From: Hahella sp. CCB-MM4
Lineage (GTDB): Bacteria > Pseudomonadota > Gammaproteobacteria > Pseudomonadales > Oleiphilaceae
Reading direction: 5' to 3'
NCBI RefSeq assembly: GCF_002260525.1
Contig: NZ_MRYI01000016.1
Location: forward strand, 92,732-156,731
Length of the DNA: 64,000 nt
The notes beneath the pieces are model-generated. The model was given only the letters and a program-made list of their open reading frames with translations. It did not search any database and had not been told where the DNA came from. Position 1 is the first letter of the stretch; the number at the start of each line of letters is the position of its first letter. A program made the translations under genes and the position numbers. This document shows, piece after piece, positions 45,163-54,048 of this stretch.

Positions 45163-45645
45163 TCACTTATAAATAATGTCTTTCCTCATAGGAGTCAGTC
45201 TCGCTAGTAGCTGGTTTTGAACCGGATGGGGAATCTTGTAGTGATTCATGGCTGTAATCAGAAGATCGACAAGACGATTGAAATCAGACTCGGAGACGTT
45301 CATCTTGGTATGTACATCCACCATGCTGTCGCCGGAATACTCGCAAGGGCCACCGCTCACTTCGCAAATCTGCTCACTTAACTTCTCGTGAAAACGATCA
45401 AGGTCGGTCTCTTCAAAATACGGCCGTATGACCGGGTCGTCACCAATCTCGTAAATCAACCGGGCCACGATATTTTTAATACCTGCTTCTTCTCCCAGCG
45501 ACTGATAGAGAGAAGCGTCTCCAGATTGTGTGGCACAAGCTGACAATGATAGGGCCAGAAATAGTGCTGCAACTCGTTTGCTACCTTTAACGGCGGTGAT
45601 GAACGGTCGGGTCAGAAGAATGTAAATAAAAGACGGCACAGACAC
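45163..45645 (-). CDS. Group 1 truncated haemoglobin, lipoprotein
   Basis: 160 aa with a GTG start at 45645. A second GTG at 45639 has AGGAG 7 bp upstream and may be the true start. Lipobox LSAC (about 37) precedes a short globin (SLYQSLGEEAGIKNIVARLIYEI; PYFEETDLDRFHEKLSEQICEVSGGPCEYSG with proximal His in DVHTKMNVSE, motifs cut short here). Group 1 truncated globins bind O2 or NO. A lipid anchor would place it in the periplasm. Start 4 bp after the DUF3034 gene. Confidence 0.88.
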   Translation of the reverse strand: MSVPSFIYILLTRPFITAVKGSKRVAALFLALSLSACATQSGDASLYQSLGEEAGIKNIVARLIYEIGDDPVIRPYFEETDLDRFHEKLSEQICEVSGGPCEYSGDSMVDVHTKMNVSESDFNRLVDLLITAMNHYKIPHPVQNQLLARLTPMRKDIIYK

Positions 45646-45649
45646 GCTC

Positions 45650-46507
45650 CTACCAAAGATAGCCGGTTATGGAAAGATAGGTGCCGTTCTGATCGTCGGC
45701 ACCGGCGATATCGCCCAGATCCGCATGGGCTAGAGTGACATTGATATGTTTGTTTGGAAGGTAGGCGATGAATATGTCTATCCAATCCTGTTCTTCGGCA
45801 AAGGAAAGGTTATCCGGCTTTTGTCGATATTCCATTCCGACGGCCCATTGGCGACTCAGTAATATCGCCGCGGAAGCCTCTGCCTGAAAGCTGTAGCCGT
45901 CTTCCTCGTCACCCCCAAAACCCAGCAGACCCAACTGATTGGCTTTGGTGGCTCTGCCCGCCAGGCTCCAAAGAGCGTTGTAGCCACCGATAGCTCCCAG
46001 ATGGAGCTTGCTGGCGACGAGGTAGAAGTCAGTGCCGCTGTTGGTATTTTTAGCACCTACGGCATTGGCAATGGCATCGTCCTCCAGCATTTTGTGTTGA
46101 AAGCCGACACTGAGCTGGGGCCAGGTGGAGTAAACCAGGTCGCCGGCAATGCGAAATTTAAGGCCTGCAATATCCTGCCGAATTTCTGCACTGGACCTCT
46201 TCAGATAAAAGTTCTGATGGGCAAAGCTGATCTCTGCTCGATCATAGAGGTTAATGGCTGCGCCCCAAACATCCAGTCGGTAATCATCCACAGACACGCG
46301 GGTAGCAAAAGCCGATACGGCCTGCTCATCCCTGGAGGCATAGCCTGCCAATGTGGCCCAAGGCACAATGCCACCGCCGCCGCTGCCCTCAACCTGGGTG
46401 ACACCGGGTGTGGCAAGCAGCTTGCCTTCTCCGGCCTGGGCGAGGGAAGTCAGTGAACAAAGTATGATGATGCTGATGACTGTTCGGTATTGACGGTTGA
46501 TCGCCAT
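45650..46507 (-). CDS. DUF3034 secreted protein
   Basis: 285 aa with signal peptide (TSLAQAGEGK, cut about 25). The mature part is beta-rich, with alternating aromatic strands and a C-terminal aromatic residue (SITGYLW), as in outer-membrane barrels. DUF3034 is of unknown function and often occurs beside a truncated globin and a cupredoxin-like protein, as here. Its leader contains a 39-bp repeat. Confidence 0.85.
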   Translation of the reverse strand: MAINRQYRTVISIIILCSLTSLAQAGEGKLLATPGVTQVEGSGGGGIVPWATLAGYASRDEQAVSAFATRVSVDDYRLDVWGAAINLYDRAEISFAHQNFYLKRSSAEIRQDIAGLKFRIAGDLVYSTWPQLSVGFQHKMLEDDAIANAVGAKNTNSGTDFYLVASKLHLGAIGGYNALWSLAGRATKANQLGLLGFGGDEEDGYSFQAEASAAILLSRQWAVGMEYRQKPDNLSFAEEQDWIDIFIAYLPNKHINVTLAHADLGDIAGADDQNGTYLSITGYLW

Positions 46508-46593
46508 GTTTGTCTCAGTATCCCGTTCTGGTCGTTTTGTCCTGGTGAGGCCATGATCCAGGACTGCGGATGGAGAATTGAAAACCGTACTCG

Positions 46594-46735
46594 AAGCTGC
46601 TCAACGATGGCAGTAGCAATCAATGGTGAAAGTAGCTGCTCAACGATGAAAGTAACTATCAATGATGAAAGTAACTGCTCAACGATGACAGTAACTATCA
46701 ATGGTGAAAATAATAGTCAATGATGAAAATAATCA
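46594..46735 (-). repeat. 39-bp tandem repeat, three units plus partial, upstream of DUF3034 gene
   Basis: Units at 46594-46632, 46633-46671 and 46672-46710 share the core GCTCAACGATG. Partial copies continue to about 46735. On the minus strand the units stay open in one frame (46701-46450), encoding a 13-residue hydrophobic repeat of type LLSSLIVTFIVEQ. That frame overlaps the DUF3034 start, so a translated leader is possible but unproven. Confidence 0.85.
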
Positions 46736-46776
46736 TCAATATAGTAGCCGGTGTCAGTCCCGGCAAACTTTCCTGT

Positions 46777-49134
46777 TCAGGCTGTAGGGCGGGACTCACT
46801 CAATGAAACCTGCTGATCCAGCCAGAGCTGGAAGTCCTCCGGAGGCATTGGCCGGGCCAGATGATAACCCTGAATATAGTCACACCCCATATGCTTGAGT
46901 AGGGTCAGTGCCGTTTCCGTTTCGACTCCCTCGGCAATGACCTTAAGTTGGAAGCTGTGTCCCAGGTCAATGGTGGACTGCACGATAATCTGATCACTTT
47001 CGGACTGCTCCAGCTGGAGCACAAAACTCTTATCAATTTTCAGTTCCCTGACCGGCATTTGTTTCAGTTTTGAGAGAGATGAGTGACCAATACCATAGTC
47101 ATCCACCGACAGATGGAAGCCGTGGCGGGTAAAGCGTTCCATCAATAAAACCGCCTTGTCCGCGTCGGACATCATATCCCGCTCGGTCAATTCAAAACTC
47201 AGGCAGTCGGGTGTCAGGGCATACTTTTCGAGCTGGCGGCAAACATTGGTGAGCAGTTCTTCCCGTTCCAGATCCTGTGCAGATATGTTGATTGCGATCT
47301 GGATATGAATCCCCTTTTGCCGCCATTGGGCAGATTGTTGGATGACGGAAGTGATGACCCAGTCCGTGAGTTGGTCTATCAGGCCGGATTGCTCTGCCAG
47401 CCCCACAAACAGCTCAGGAGAGACAAACCGGCGGGTGGGGTGTATCCAGCGGATCAATGCCTCACACTTGTCTATCTGGCCGGTTTTGAGATTTTGTTTC
47501 GGCTGGTAGTACATGCACAACTGGCCGTCGTCATTCTTCAGGGCCATTTTCAGGTCGTCGAGTAAGGCGAGGCGGTCCAGGTGAGCCTCTTCTTCACCTT
47601 CCTGGTAGTAACACAATTCTTTGCGGGAGGAGCGTGCTTTATCCAGGGCAATGCCCGCCCGTCTCACCAGTTTTTCTGCTGTATCTCCGTCGTTGGGATA
47701 ACTCGAAATTCCCACGCTGAATGACAGGGATACACGTAGGTTCTCGAACTCCAATGGCACACACAGCTGCTCCAATATTTGTGGTCCAAGTACAAAGGGA
47801 GAAGCGCCGGGGGGAACCGGAAGCACCAGGAAGAATTCGTCTGCCCCGGAGCGAGCGGTCAATGGATTGTCTGCCACCAACTGGGTCAGGCGTTCCCCAA
47901 CGGCACAAAGGCAGCGATCGCCAACTTGGGGACCGAAGGTGTCGTTTACATTCCTGAATCCGTTGATGTTAATGCTGGCAATGACGAAAGAGGCATGTCC
48001 GGAACGGATGTTGGCGTTCACCTGTTCCATCAGGCTGGTGCGGTTGAATAAGCCTGTCAGGTGGTCATGGGTAGCTTGGTAGCTGATACGTTGTTCCCGC
48101 TGTTTGATGTCGTTGCGCATGGAGACAAAGGCACGAAACAGCGCCTTGATTTCCCGGGTGCGGGAATTGATCGTCGGCAGGTTATGATAATCCCCCCGGG
48201 CAATATCCCGGGCGACCCGTTCCAGGTCTGCCAATGGACCGGCCAGGTTGCGTGACAGAAAGGCACTACCAAAGATAGCCAGGATCAATGTGGACAGAGT
48301 AATCACAAAAATCGTGTCCCGGAGTCTGTCGAAGTCTTCGTAAGCTCTCTCCAGATTTACTGTCAGGACGGCCTCAATCCTATGCCCCTCATAGCTGGTA
48401 ATAGGCTGGTGCTTGGAAGTAAAGGACTGATGTTTCAGGAAGGGCAACCTGAACGTCATATCCACCGCGTCGGATGCCATTAACGCCTCGTCCCTGACCG
48501 ACTCATTCAGGGTGCTGACAAGGACATTCCTGTGGCCGGCCGACATATCGACAAAGGAGACATTGAGACTACTCAGTTGCAGGAGCTGTTGAGCCAGATC
48601 CAGATCCAGGCGAAACCCTATGCCGGTTAATGCCACAGGAACAGGCGCTCGTACCGGAAGCAGTATAATCTGGTATAGCTGCTTGTTGTTGACGACAAAT
48701 GACGCCGCGCCGCCGTTGGTCAGGGCATCCTCAAGCATCTGTCTGGGCTCGAAGTAGGTGCCGGGAGTGATGCCGCTTTCCCCGTAGGCGGCTTTCATTT
48801 CTCCGTCCAGGCCGATCAGCAGCATCAGGTCGGCATCAATCCTTGCGCCGTGGTTTTCCAGAACACTCTCTATGGTTCCCCGGTCATTTGAGGCCACCGC
48901 CTGTTTGAAACCGAAATCGGAGGTCAATACTTCCGCGGAAGCGATTAGCTGGTTCTGGCGCTCATTGAGTAGCTGATTGAATACTTTGACCGCTCGATTA
49001 ATGTCTTGTGAAACCTGTCGCTGGGTATAGGTGGCCGTGGATATCCAGACGGTGATCAGGACCGTCATCGAGACGGCGCAGACCAGCAGAGTGGTCAGCA
49101 ACAGTATTTGTGATCCCAGCCGGTTAACTCCCAC
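46777..49134 (-). CDS. Membrane GGDEF-EAL protein, probable c-di-GMP phosphodiesterase
   Basis: 785 aa with a GTG start, 16 bp after the cupredoxin gene. Two transmembrane helices (about 8-30 and 273-295) bracket a periplasmic sensor domain of about 240 residues. HAMP follows (about 296-350), then GGDEF (about 365-520) with the altered site SGADEF and EAL (about 530-775). EAL residues are all present: CEALIRW, NISAQDL, ELTERDM, DDYGIGHSSL, KIDKSF, EGVE. It is therefore likely a phosphodiesterase with a non-cyclising GGDEF domain. Periplasmic input may come from the operon partners. Confidence 0.9.
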   Translation of the reverse strand: MGVNRLGSQILLLTTLLVCAVSMTVLITVWISTATYTQRQVSQDINRAVKVFNQLLNERQNQLIASAEVLTSDFGFKQAVASNDRGTIESVLENHGARIDADLMLLIGLDGEMKAAYGESGITPGTYFEPRQMLEDALTNGGAASFVVNNKQLYQIILLPVRAPVPVALTGIGFRLDLDLAQQLLQLSSLNVSFVDMSAGHRNVLVSTLNESVRDEALMASDAVDMTFRLPFLKHQSFTSKHQPITSYEGHRIEAVLTVNLERAYEDFDRLRDTIFVITLSTLILAIFGSAFLSRNLAGPLADLERVARDIARGDYHNLPTINSRTREIKALFRAFVSMRNDIKQREQRISYQATHDHLTGLFNRTSLMEQVNANIRSGHASFVIASININGFRNVNDTFGPQVGDRCLCAVGERLTQLVADNPLTARSGADEFFLVLPVPPGASPFVLGPQILEQLCVPLEFENLRVSLSFSVGISSYPNDGDTAEKLVRRAGIALDKARSSRKELCYYQEGEEEAHLDRLALLDDLKMALKNDDGQLCMYYQPKQNLKTGQIDKCEALIRWIHPTRRFVSPELFVGLAEQSGLIDQLTDWVITSVIQQSAQWRQKGIHIQIAINISAQDLEREELLTNVCRQLEKYALTPDCLSFELTERDMMSDADKAVLLMERFTRHGFHLSVDDYGIGHSSLSKLKQMPVRELKIDKSFVLQLEQSESDQIIVQSTIDLGHSFQLKVIAEGVETETALTLLKHMGCDYIQGYHLARPMPPEDFQLWLDQQVSLSESRPTA

Positions 49135-49150
49135 GGGTTCCGCCCTTTAT

Positions 49151-49867
49151 TTATGGTGAGCCGAATTTCATGAATTTGTTACGGACATCCTTACTATTTT
49201 CGGTTTTCTGTGCAGGTGTTTTGATTACTACGGGCAGCTGCAGGCGATAGATGGACTGTCCATCTTTTGATGTTTCAGTTTTTAGCTGGCTTTTCTTCAA
49301 CAAGAGCCTGGTCTGGCCATCCAGTGAGAGCTGTTCATGCCAGAGCCGGACAGAGTCAAACTCCATAGGTGCCTGAATGTCCGTTTCTCCGTTTTGGTCG
49401 GAAATTCCGGTGTATCCGGTTTCTCCAATGTAAATATACCCCACCATGTGATCGTGAATATTGCACCCGAGGACGACCACTCCTGTTTTGTCGAAAGGTA
49501 CCGGATCGCCGGGAGTGCCCGCGTAAAGCCTGATTTCGAATGGTTTGGGAGGAGAAAAGGAATATACATGGTGGCGGATCTGGTCGCTGTTGGGGAACGA
49601 CACGGATTGACCTTTAGTGATCGTTAGCACGTGTGGAGCAAAGGACTTGTTGATCTGGTCCATCCTGGCTGGTTCCAGTGCCGGATGGCTGTGGTCGGAA
49701 GAGACTAGTTCCACCACAGCATTCTCAACCGGCTGGTTGTTTTGATCAACCACCAGGAAGCGGATTGAATTCGTCTCCTCTGCGGCGACGATTCCTGATG
49801 CAAACATCCGGGACATCATGAAGCCCGCAGTGAAGCAGATCAGGCAAACGAGTAGTTTTCTAGGCAT
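49151..49867 (-). CDS. Cupredoxin-like secreted protein (methylamine utilisation protein-like)
   Basis: 238 aa with a signal peptide (about 1-29). A type-1-copper-like fold carries ligands His in SDQIRHHVYSF and Cys/His/Met in VVLGCNIHDHMVGYIYIG. An Ig-like/carboxypeptidase regulatory region (TGISDQNGETDIQAPM) follows. Related proteins are annotated as methylamine utilisation proteins without proof. It leads the operon with the GGDEF-EAL protein, DUF3034 and the globin. Confidence 0.85.
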   Translation of the reverse strand: MPRKLLVCLICFTAGFMMSRMFASGIVAAEETNSIRFLVVDQNNQPVENAVVELVSSDHSHPALEPARMDQINKSFAPHVLTITKGQSVSFPNSDQIRHHVYSFSPPKPFEIRLYAGTPGDPVPFDKTGVVVLGCNIHDHMVGYIYIGETGYTGISDQNGETDIQAPMEFDSVRLWHEQLSLDGQTRLLLKKSQLKTETSKDGQSIYRLQLPVVIKTPAQKTENSKDVRNKFMKFGSP

Positions 49868-49933
49868 TTGGAAACATCTATTAGCCAGTGAATCAGGTAG
49901 GTCGTTGCCGACACTATCCCCAATAGCAAGTAC

Positions 49934-50063
49934 CTTATTTCCAATAAACAGCTATTTGTTACCAGTAAAAAGTAGCTCTTATCAGTAATGAAGACGCTTT
50001 TATCCGTAAGAAGAAGCCTGTCACCAATAAAAGTGCCCTGTTACCAATAAATAAGCACCTTTG
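49934..50063. repeat. Degenerate tandem repeat of 20-24 bp, six units
   Basis: Units of the type TTACCAATAAA follow one another between the cupredoxin gene and the lipase (start points about 49934, 49955, 49979, 50000, 50021, 50041). The rest of the 378-bp gap shows only a probable lipase leader. Confidence 0.7.
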
Positions 50064-50245
50064 GAGTATAGCAAAGGCCGTTCTGGCCATTGTGATAATT
50101 CGTAAAAGGGGGCCCATATGGGGGAGCCCCTATCACCCGAACGTGTGATTCCGATCGTCGACTGGCAGATTAATCTATCGGCCTTGCAGTACTGCTTCGC
50201 TGTTTGAAGCTTGAGACCATATAAAAACAAACAAGGAATCAATGG

Positions 50246-51277
50246 ATGAAAACATTAACTGCTGCTGTTGTGGCCTGGCTGCTGGCGCTATCACTTACCG
50301 CACAGGCTGGAAACTCTTCTACGCGCTACCCCATTGTCATGGTTGGCGGCGCCACTTCTTTCGATACCTTTGATCTTGGGCTGTTCGAAATCGACTATTG
50401 GTATGGCATCACTGATGCGCTGAGACGGGACGGCGCAGAGGTCTATGTCACCAATCTAAGCGGACTGCAGTCCAATGAAGTCCGCGGGGATGAACTGATT
50501 GATGATGTTCAGGCCATTCTGACCCTCACCGGTGCCGAAAAGGTTAACCTGATCGCCCACAGCCAGGGAGCATTGGCTTCCCGCTATGTGGCAGCCGTCA
50601 TGCCTGATCGCATTGCCTCTGTGACCACTGTGGCCGGTATGAACCGGGGGACGCATATCTCTCCCTGGAGCAGATCGGTGGTGGAAGATCTGGGGATTAC
50701 TTCCGGAAGCACGGCGGAACAACTGCTTGAAGTATTTGTCGGCCTGATTTTCACCTTTGGCTGGGAAGGCGGTAGTGCAGCTGGCACTGATGGTGACTAC
50801 AACAGCCCGACCCGCAAATGGCAGTCGTTCCTGGCTTTGGAGGCTGCCACCAACCCTGAGAATGTCGAACTGTTTAATCAGCAATACCCTGCCGGGTTAC
50901 CCAGTGAAAACTGCATGCTGGTCAACGGTGGGCAGCGTGGTGATGTTGCGGATTCCTCCAATACGGTTGTGAACGGAGTGCACTATTACTCCATCGGAGC
51001 GAAGTCCAACGCGGATTTCACGACCTTCTGGGAAATTTTTGATCCCGTTTACTGGCTGATTACCGGAACCCTGAATGCCGCTGTAGTGCCGAAGTTCGAC
51101 AAGCAGTACCAGTGGGATGGGTTGGTTCCCCAATGTGGTCACAAATTGGGTGACTTTGTGGGCAACTACTACATGAGCCACTTTGATGCGATTGGCCACT
51201 TTGCTGGTATTACGCCGTCATTTGTAAAAAGCCTCTATACCACCCAGGCCAACCGTCTGAAAAACGCAGATCTCTGA
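50246..51277 (+). CDS. Secreted triacylglycerol lipase (family I)
   Basis: 343 aa with signal peptide (LSLTAQAGNSS, cut about 22). Oxyanion region PIVMVGGATSFDTF and nucleophile elbow IAHSQGALASRYVA (Ser about 98). Acid and base are probably in DGLVPQCGHKLGD and SHFDAIGHFAG. The Asp/Thr/Asn loops suit a Ca-binding family I.1/I.2 lipase. The foldase gene follows, so it is likely exported by Sec and folded in the periplasm before type II secretion. RBS AAGGA 8 bp before the second of two close ATGs. Confidence 0.92.
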   Translation: MKTLTAAVVAWLLALSLTAQAGNSSTRYPIVMVGGATSFDTFDLGLFEIDYWYGITDALRRDGAEVYVTNLSGLQSNEVRGDELIDDVQAILTLTGAEKVNLIAHSQGALASRYVAAVMPDRIASVTTVAGMNRGTHISPWSRSVVEDLGITSGSTAEQLLEVFVGLIFTFGWEGGSAAGTDGDYNSPTRKWQSFLALEAATNPENVELFNQQYPAGLPSENCMLVNGGQRGDVADSSNTVVNGVHYYSIGAKSNADFTTFWEIFDPVYWLITGTLNAAVVPKFDKQYQWDGLVPQCGHKLGDFVGNYYMSHFDAIGHFAGITPSFVKSLYTTQANRLKNADL

Positions 51278-51294
51278 TCTGCGACATTTCAGGT

Positions 51295-51381
51295 CTAAGA
51301 ACTAAGAGATCCTGGTCTACGAACTTAGAGATTCTGATCTACGAACTTAGAGTTTCTGATCTACGAAATAAGAGAAAAGAT
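51295..51381 (+). repeat. 22-bp tandem repeat, four units, between lipase and foldase
   Basis: Units at 51295, 51317, 51339 and 51361 with core CTACGAACTTAGAG. Starts 18 bp after the lipase stop. Confidence 0.85.
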
Positions 51382-51499
51382 ATGGCTGCTAAGTTTCTCC
51401 ACCACTATTCTCGTCTTCCACGCTGTCGGCTGTGCAGTGGAGGGCTAGTCTGCTGTGTGGTGGAGAAGCCAGCCTGAACCATAATGGCTGGAGTACAAG

Positions 51500-52603
51500 A
51501 TGAGGTCTTCTGAAGTTCATCACAATCTGATGCTCACCGCTGTGATTGGGCTGATAGGTGTGGGTGTGGTCGCAATTCTGATGCTGAACACGTTCATTTC
51601 TCCTGATGCCGCTGGTACGGGACCCGTCATCGAAGCGGAGGCTGCTGATAACTCAGGGAGTGTTGTCGGAGCTATCGCCGTTCAACACGCCCAAGTGAAT
51701 GCTTCTTCGCAAGCGACTGGAAAGGAAGTGCAAGAACTGCCTGTGCCAAGAATTCTGAAGGGGACCAGGCCGCCCGAAGGCTTGGTCGTGGATCCTCAGG
51801 GGCACCTATTGGTGACCTTCGAATTTCGTGAACTTATGGATTACTTCACTCAGTTGATCGGCGTAGAGGGAGTCCCCCATGAGATGGCCTTGGCATTAGC
51901 TCAACAGCACTTTCGCCATGAACTGAGTGAGCCGGCTCTATCAGAGGCATTGGAAATTCTGGATCGATACTGGCAGTACACAGAATCTGTTAATGGTGCG
52001 CAGAATCTTCCGGAGATAAAGGAGGCCAAGGCGAACTTTGATGGTCACTATGCTATGGACGCCGTGGCATCAGTCGAGAAATTCCGTGAGGAGCGGAGCA
52101 ATATCCAGCAGGCACTTTTCACCCCTGAAGAGATTGATGCGTTTTTCGCTGACGAACAGCGCTATGACAGATTTATGTTGGAACAGATTCGAATCAGCCA
52201 GTCTGATCTGGATGATGATCAGCGGAAAGTGTTGCAGGCCAATAATCAACAAACGTTAAGCACCGAGCAACTGCATGCACGTCAGCAGACTCAGATCATT
52301 GAACGATACAAGAACCTGGTGAAAGAGGAACAGTTGCAACCGGGAATGGGTAATTGGTACCAGGAGGTTTCCCAGGAAATGGGAAATGATGTGGCAGAAA
52401 AGCTGTTGCAGGTGGAAAGGGAAAAACAAAACTGGGCCGAAAAGAAAGCAGCTTACCAGTCCCGTAAAGATCAATTGCTTGGAGCGGGTCTGTCCGAGCA
52501 GGACTTGAATCAGCAGTTGGATATGCTGATGGTGGCCGATCTAGGGTTTTCCGAGTTTGAACTGCGGCGTATGCAGGCGATAGAAGGCCGTCTTCCCAAT
52601 TAG
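51500..52603 (+). CDS. lifO: Lipase-specific foldase (steric chaperone)
   Basis: 367 aa. An N-terminal transmembrane anchor (about 10-31), a variable Ala/Val-rich linker, then the foldase domain. The family motif is seen as FEFRELMDYFTQLIG (consensus RxxFDYFLSA). The rest is helical and charged. It stays in the inner membrane and folds the lipase encoded upstream. Convergent with the sensor kinase gene. Confidence 0.92.
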   Translation: MRSSEVHHNLMLTAVIGLIGVGVVAILMLNTFISPDAAGTGPVIEAEAADNSGSVVGAIAVQHAQVNASSQATGKEVQELPVPRILKGTRPPEGLVVDPQGHLLVTFEFRELMDYFTQLIGVEGVPHEMALALAQQHFRHELSEPALSEALEILDRYWQYTESVNGAQNLPEIKEAKANFDGHYAMDAVASVEKFREERSNIQQALFTPEEIDAFFADEQRYDRFMLEQIRISQSDLDDDQRKVLQANNQQTLSTEQLHARQQTQIIERYKNLVKEEQLQPGMGNWYQEVSQEMGNDVAEKLLQVEREKQNWAEKKAAYQSRKDQLLGAGLSEQDLNQQLDMLMVADLGFSEFELRRMQAIEGRLPN

Positions 52604-52650
52604 ACGTGTCCTTCAATGAGCGACTTTGGCGCTGGCTGGGGGACACGGCA

Positions 52651-54048
52651 TCAGTGTGGCGTTAGGGGAAGCACCACCCTGACTTCAGCGCCAGTCTGAT
52701 TCGAATCTGTGGCAGTTTGAGGACGGTTACCGATTTGCAATTCACCCCCATGGGCTTTGCATATCAGCTTACAAAGATACAGGCCCATACCACTGCCGTG
52801 GTGATGGCGACGGGCCTTGTCAGCTCTGAAGAACGGTTCGCCGATATGCTGCAAGTCTTCTGCCTGAAATCCTGGCCCCTGGTCAGTCATAGTGACTACC
52901 AGGTTCTGCTCTGACATTTTCCATTCCACTTTAACTGGCAGGCCGTCACTGTATATCAGCGCATTCTGTATCAGGTTACGGAACAGAATTTTTAATCGGA
53001 CGGGATCGCCTGTCACGGTGACCTCAGGGCTTGGTTGTAGCTCAATGAGCCTTTTCTGTTCGGTTGGAAAGTCACTATAACTGTCCTGTATGACTTTGCT
53101 CACTGCAATCGCCTGGAAGTTCAGGCGGGAGTGATTCCCTTCCAACTGTTCGCCTTCCATGATGTCGCTGATGATCTTCTCCATAACACGGCAATCATTA
53201 ATTATCCCCTCACGATTATCAGATTCTGGCAACAGCTCTCCAGCCATCCGTAATCGGGTCAGGGGAGACCTGAGCTCATGGCTCAGGGCAATGAGTAATT
53301 GGTGCTTGGCATCCAGCATTCTTTTGATCTGGTGAGACATGCTGTTAAACGTGGATGTCAGAACTCCCAGTTCATCCATCCTTTTCACTGCGACTTCCAC
53401 CTCCAGATTGCCTTCACGGACCTCCTCAGCGGCGGAGGTTAAAGTATGAATAGGTCTTAGCAAGGCCTTGACGTAGTGAAAGCACGCAAAGATGACAAGG
53501 ATGATCAGCCCCAGTGAGATCAGGGTGCCGGATGTAAGAAAGTTAAAGCCATGGATAGGCCGGTCGTAGAATAGAATCGTTCCCTCGGGCGTTTTGCGTG
53601 ATATGGCAAAATAGCTCCGTCGGCGCCCGGTTTTCAGGTCTGGATCCGGGGTGTCGTTCCAGGAAATTTCCGTTGGGTCAAAGGGTGGTGGTGCCGGAGT
53701 CCAGTGACCATCCTGTGATTGAATGCTCACTTGTGTCTTGGTTCTCTCAGCAAGATAGTCTGCCTGTTGCTTGGTAAAAGGAGGGCCTATATCGCTGGTG
53801 ATCGTGGCGACATAGTCCACCAACATGTCCCGCCAGCGCATCTGAATATGCTCCTCTGCCGAGAACCGGAATGCCCCGATCACCAGAATGACCAGAAGAA
53901 AACCGGTCAACAGAAATGTCAGTGTCAGGCGAACACTGAGGCTATGCAATCCTTTTCGACGACGGCAGGTTTGGGTTGATGTTTCCGGTGTAGGTTCTCT
54001 GTTCATGGGTGAAGGGTGCCTGTTCATGCGTGAAAGATGCCTGTTCAT
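52651..54048 (-). CDS. CpxA-like sensor histidine kinase
   Basis: 465 aa. Two transmembrane helices (about 38-62 and 180-202) flank a periplasmic domain of about 115 residues. HAMP follows, then HisKA with SHELRSPLTRLRM and HATPase with NLIQNALIYSDG and HGSGMGLYLCK. It overlaps its response regulator by 4 bp. With the divergent LTxxQ protein this looks like a CpxAR/CpxP arrangement. Three ATGs stand 21 bp apart at the start because of a tandem repeat; the first is used here. Confidence 0.92.
   Translation of the reverse strand: MNRHLSRMNRHPSPMNREPTPETSTQTCRRRKGLHSLSVRLTLTFLLTGFLLVILVIGAFRFSAEEHIQMRWRDMLVDYVATITSDIGPPFTKQQADYLAERTKTQVSIQSQDGHWTPAPPPFDPTEISWNDTPDPDLKTGRRRSYFAISRKTPEGTILFYDRPIHGFNFLTSGTLISLGLIILVIFACFHYVKALLRPIHTLTSAAEEVREGNLEVEVAVKRMDELGVLTSTFNSMSHQIKRMLDAKHQLLIALSHELRSPLTRLRMAGELLPESDNREGIINDCRVMEKIISDIMEGEQLEGNHSRLNFQAIAVSKVIQDSYSDFPTEQKRLIELQPSPEVTVTGDPVRLKILFRNLIQNALIYSDGLPVKVEWKMSEQNLVVTMTDQGPGFQAEDLQHIGEPFFRADKARRHHHGSGMGLYLCKLICKAHGGELQIGNRPQTATDSNQTGAEVRVVLPLTPH
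53986..54048 (-). repeat. 21-bp tandem repeat, three units, at the sensor kinase start
   Basis: Three 21-bp units each begin ATGAACAG and encode MNRHLSR, MNRHPSP and MNREPTP. Each supplies a possible start codon. Confidence 0.9.

Noticed and set aside
46450..46701. 83-codon repeat-encoded frame called as a gene
   Set aside because: Kept only as a possible leader, because it overlaps the DUF3034 start and has no independent support.
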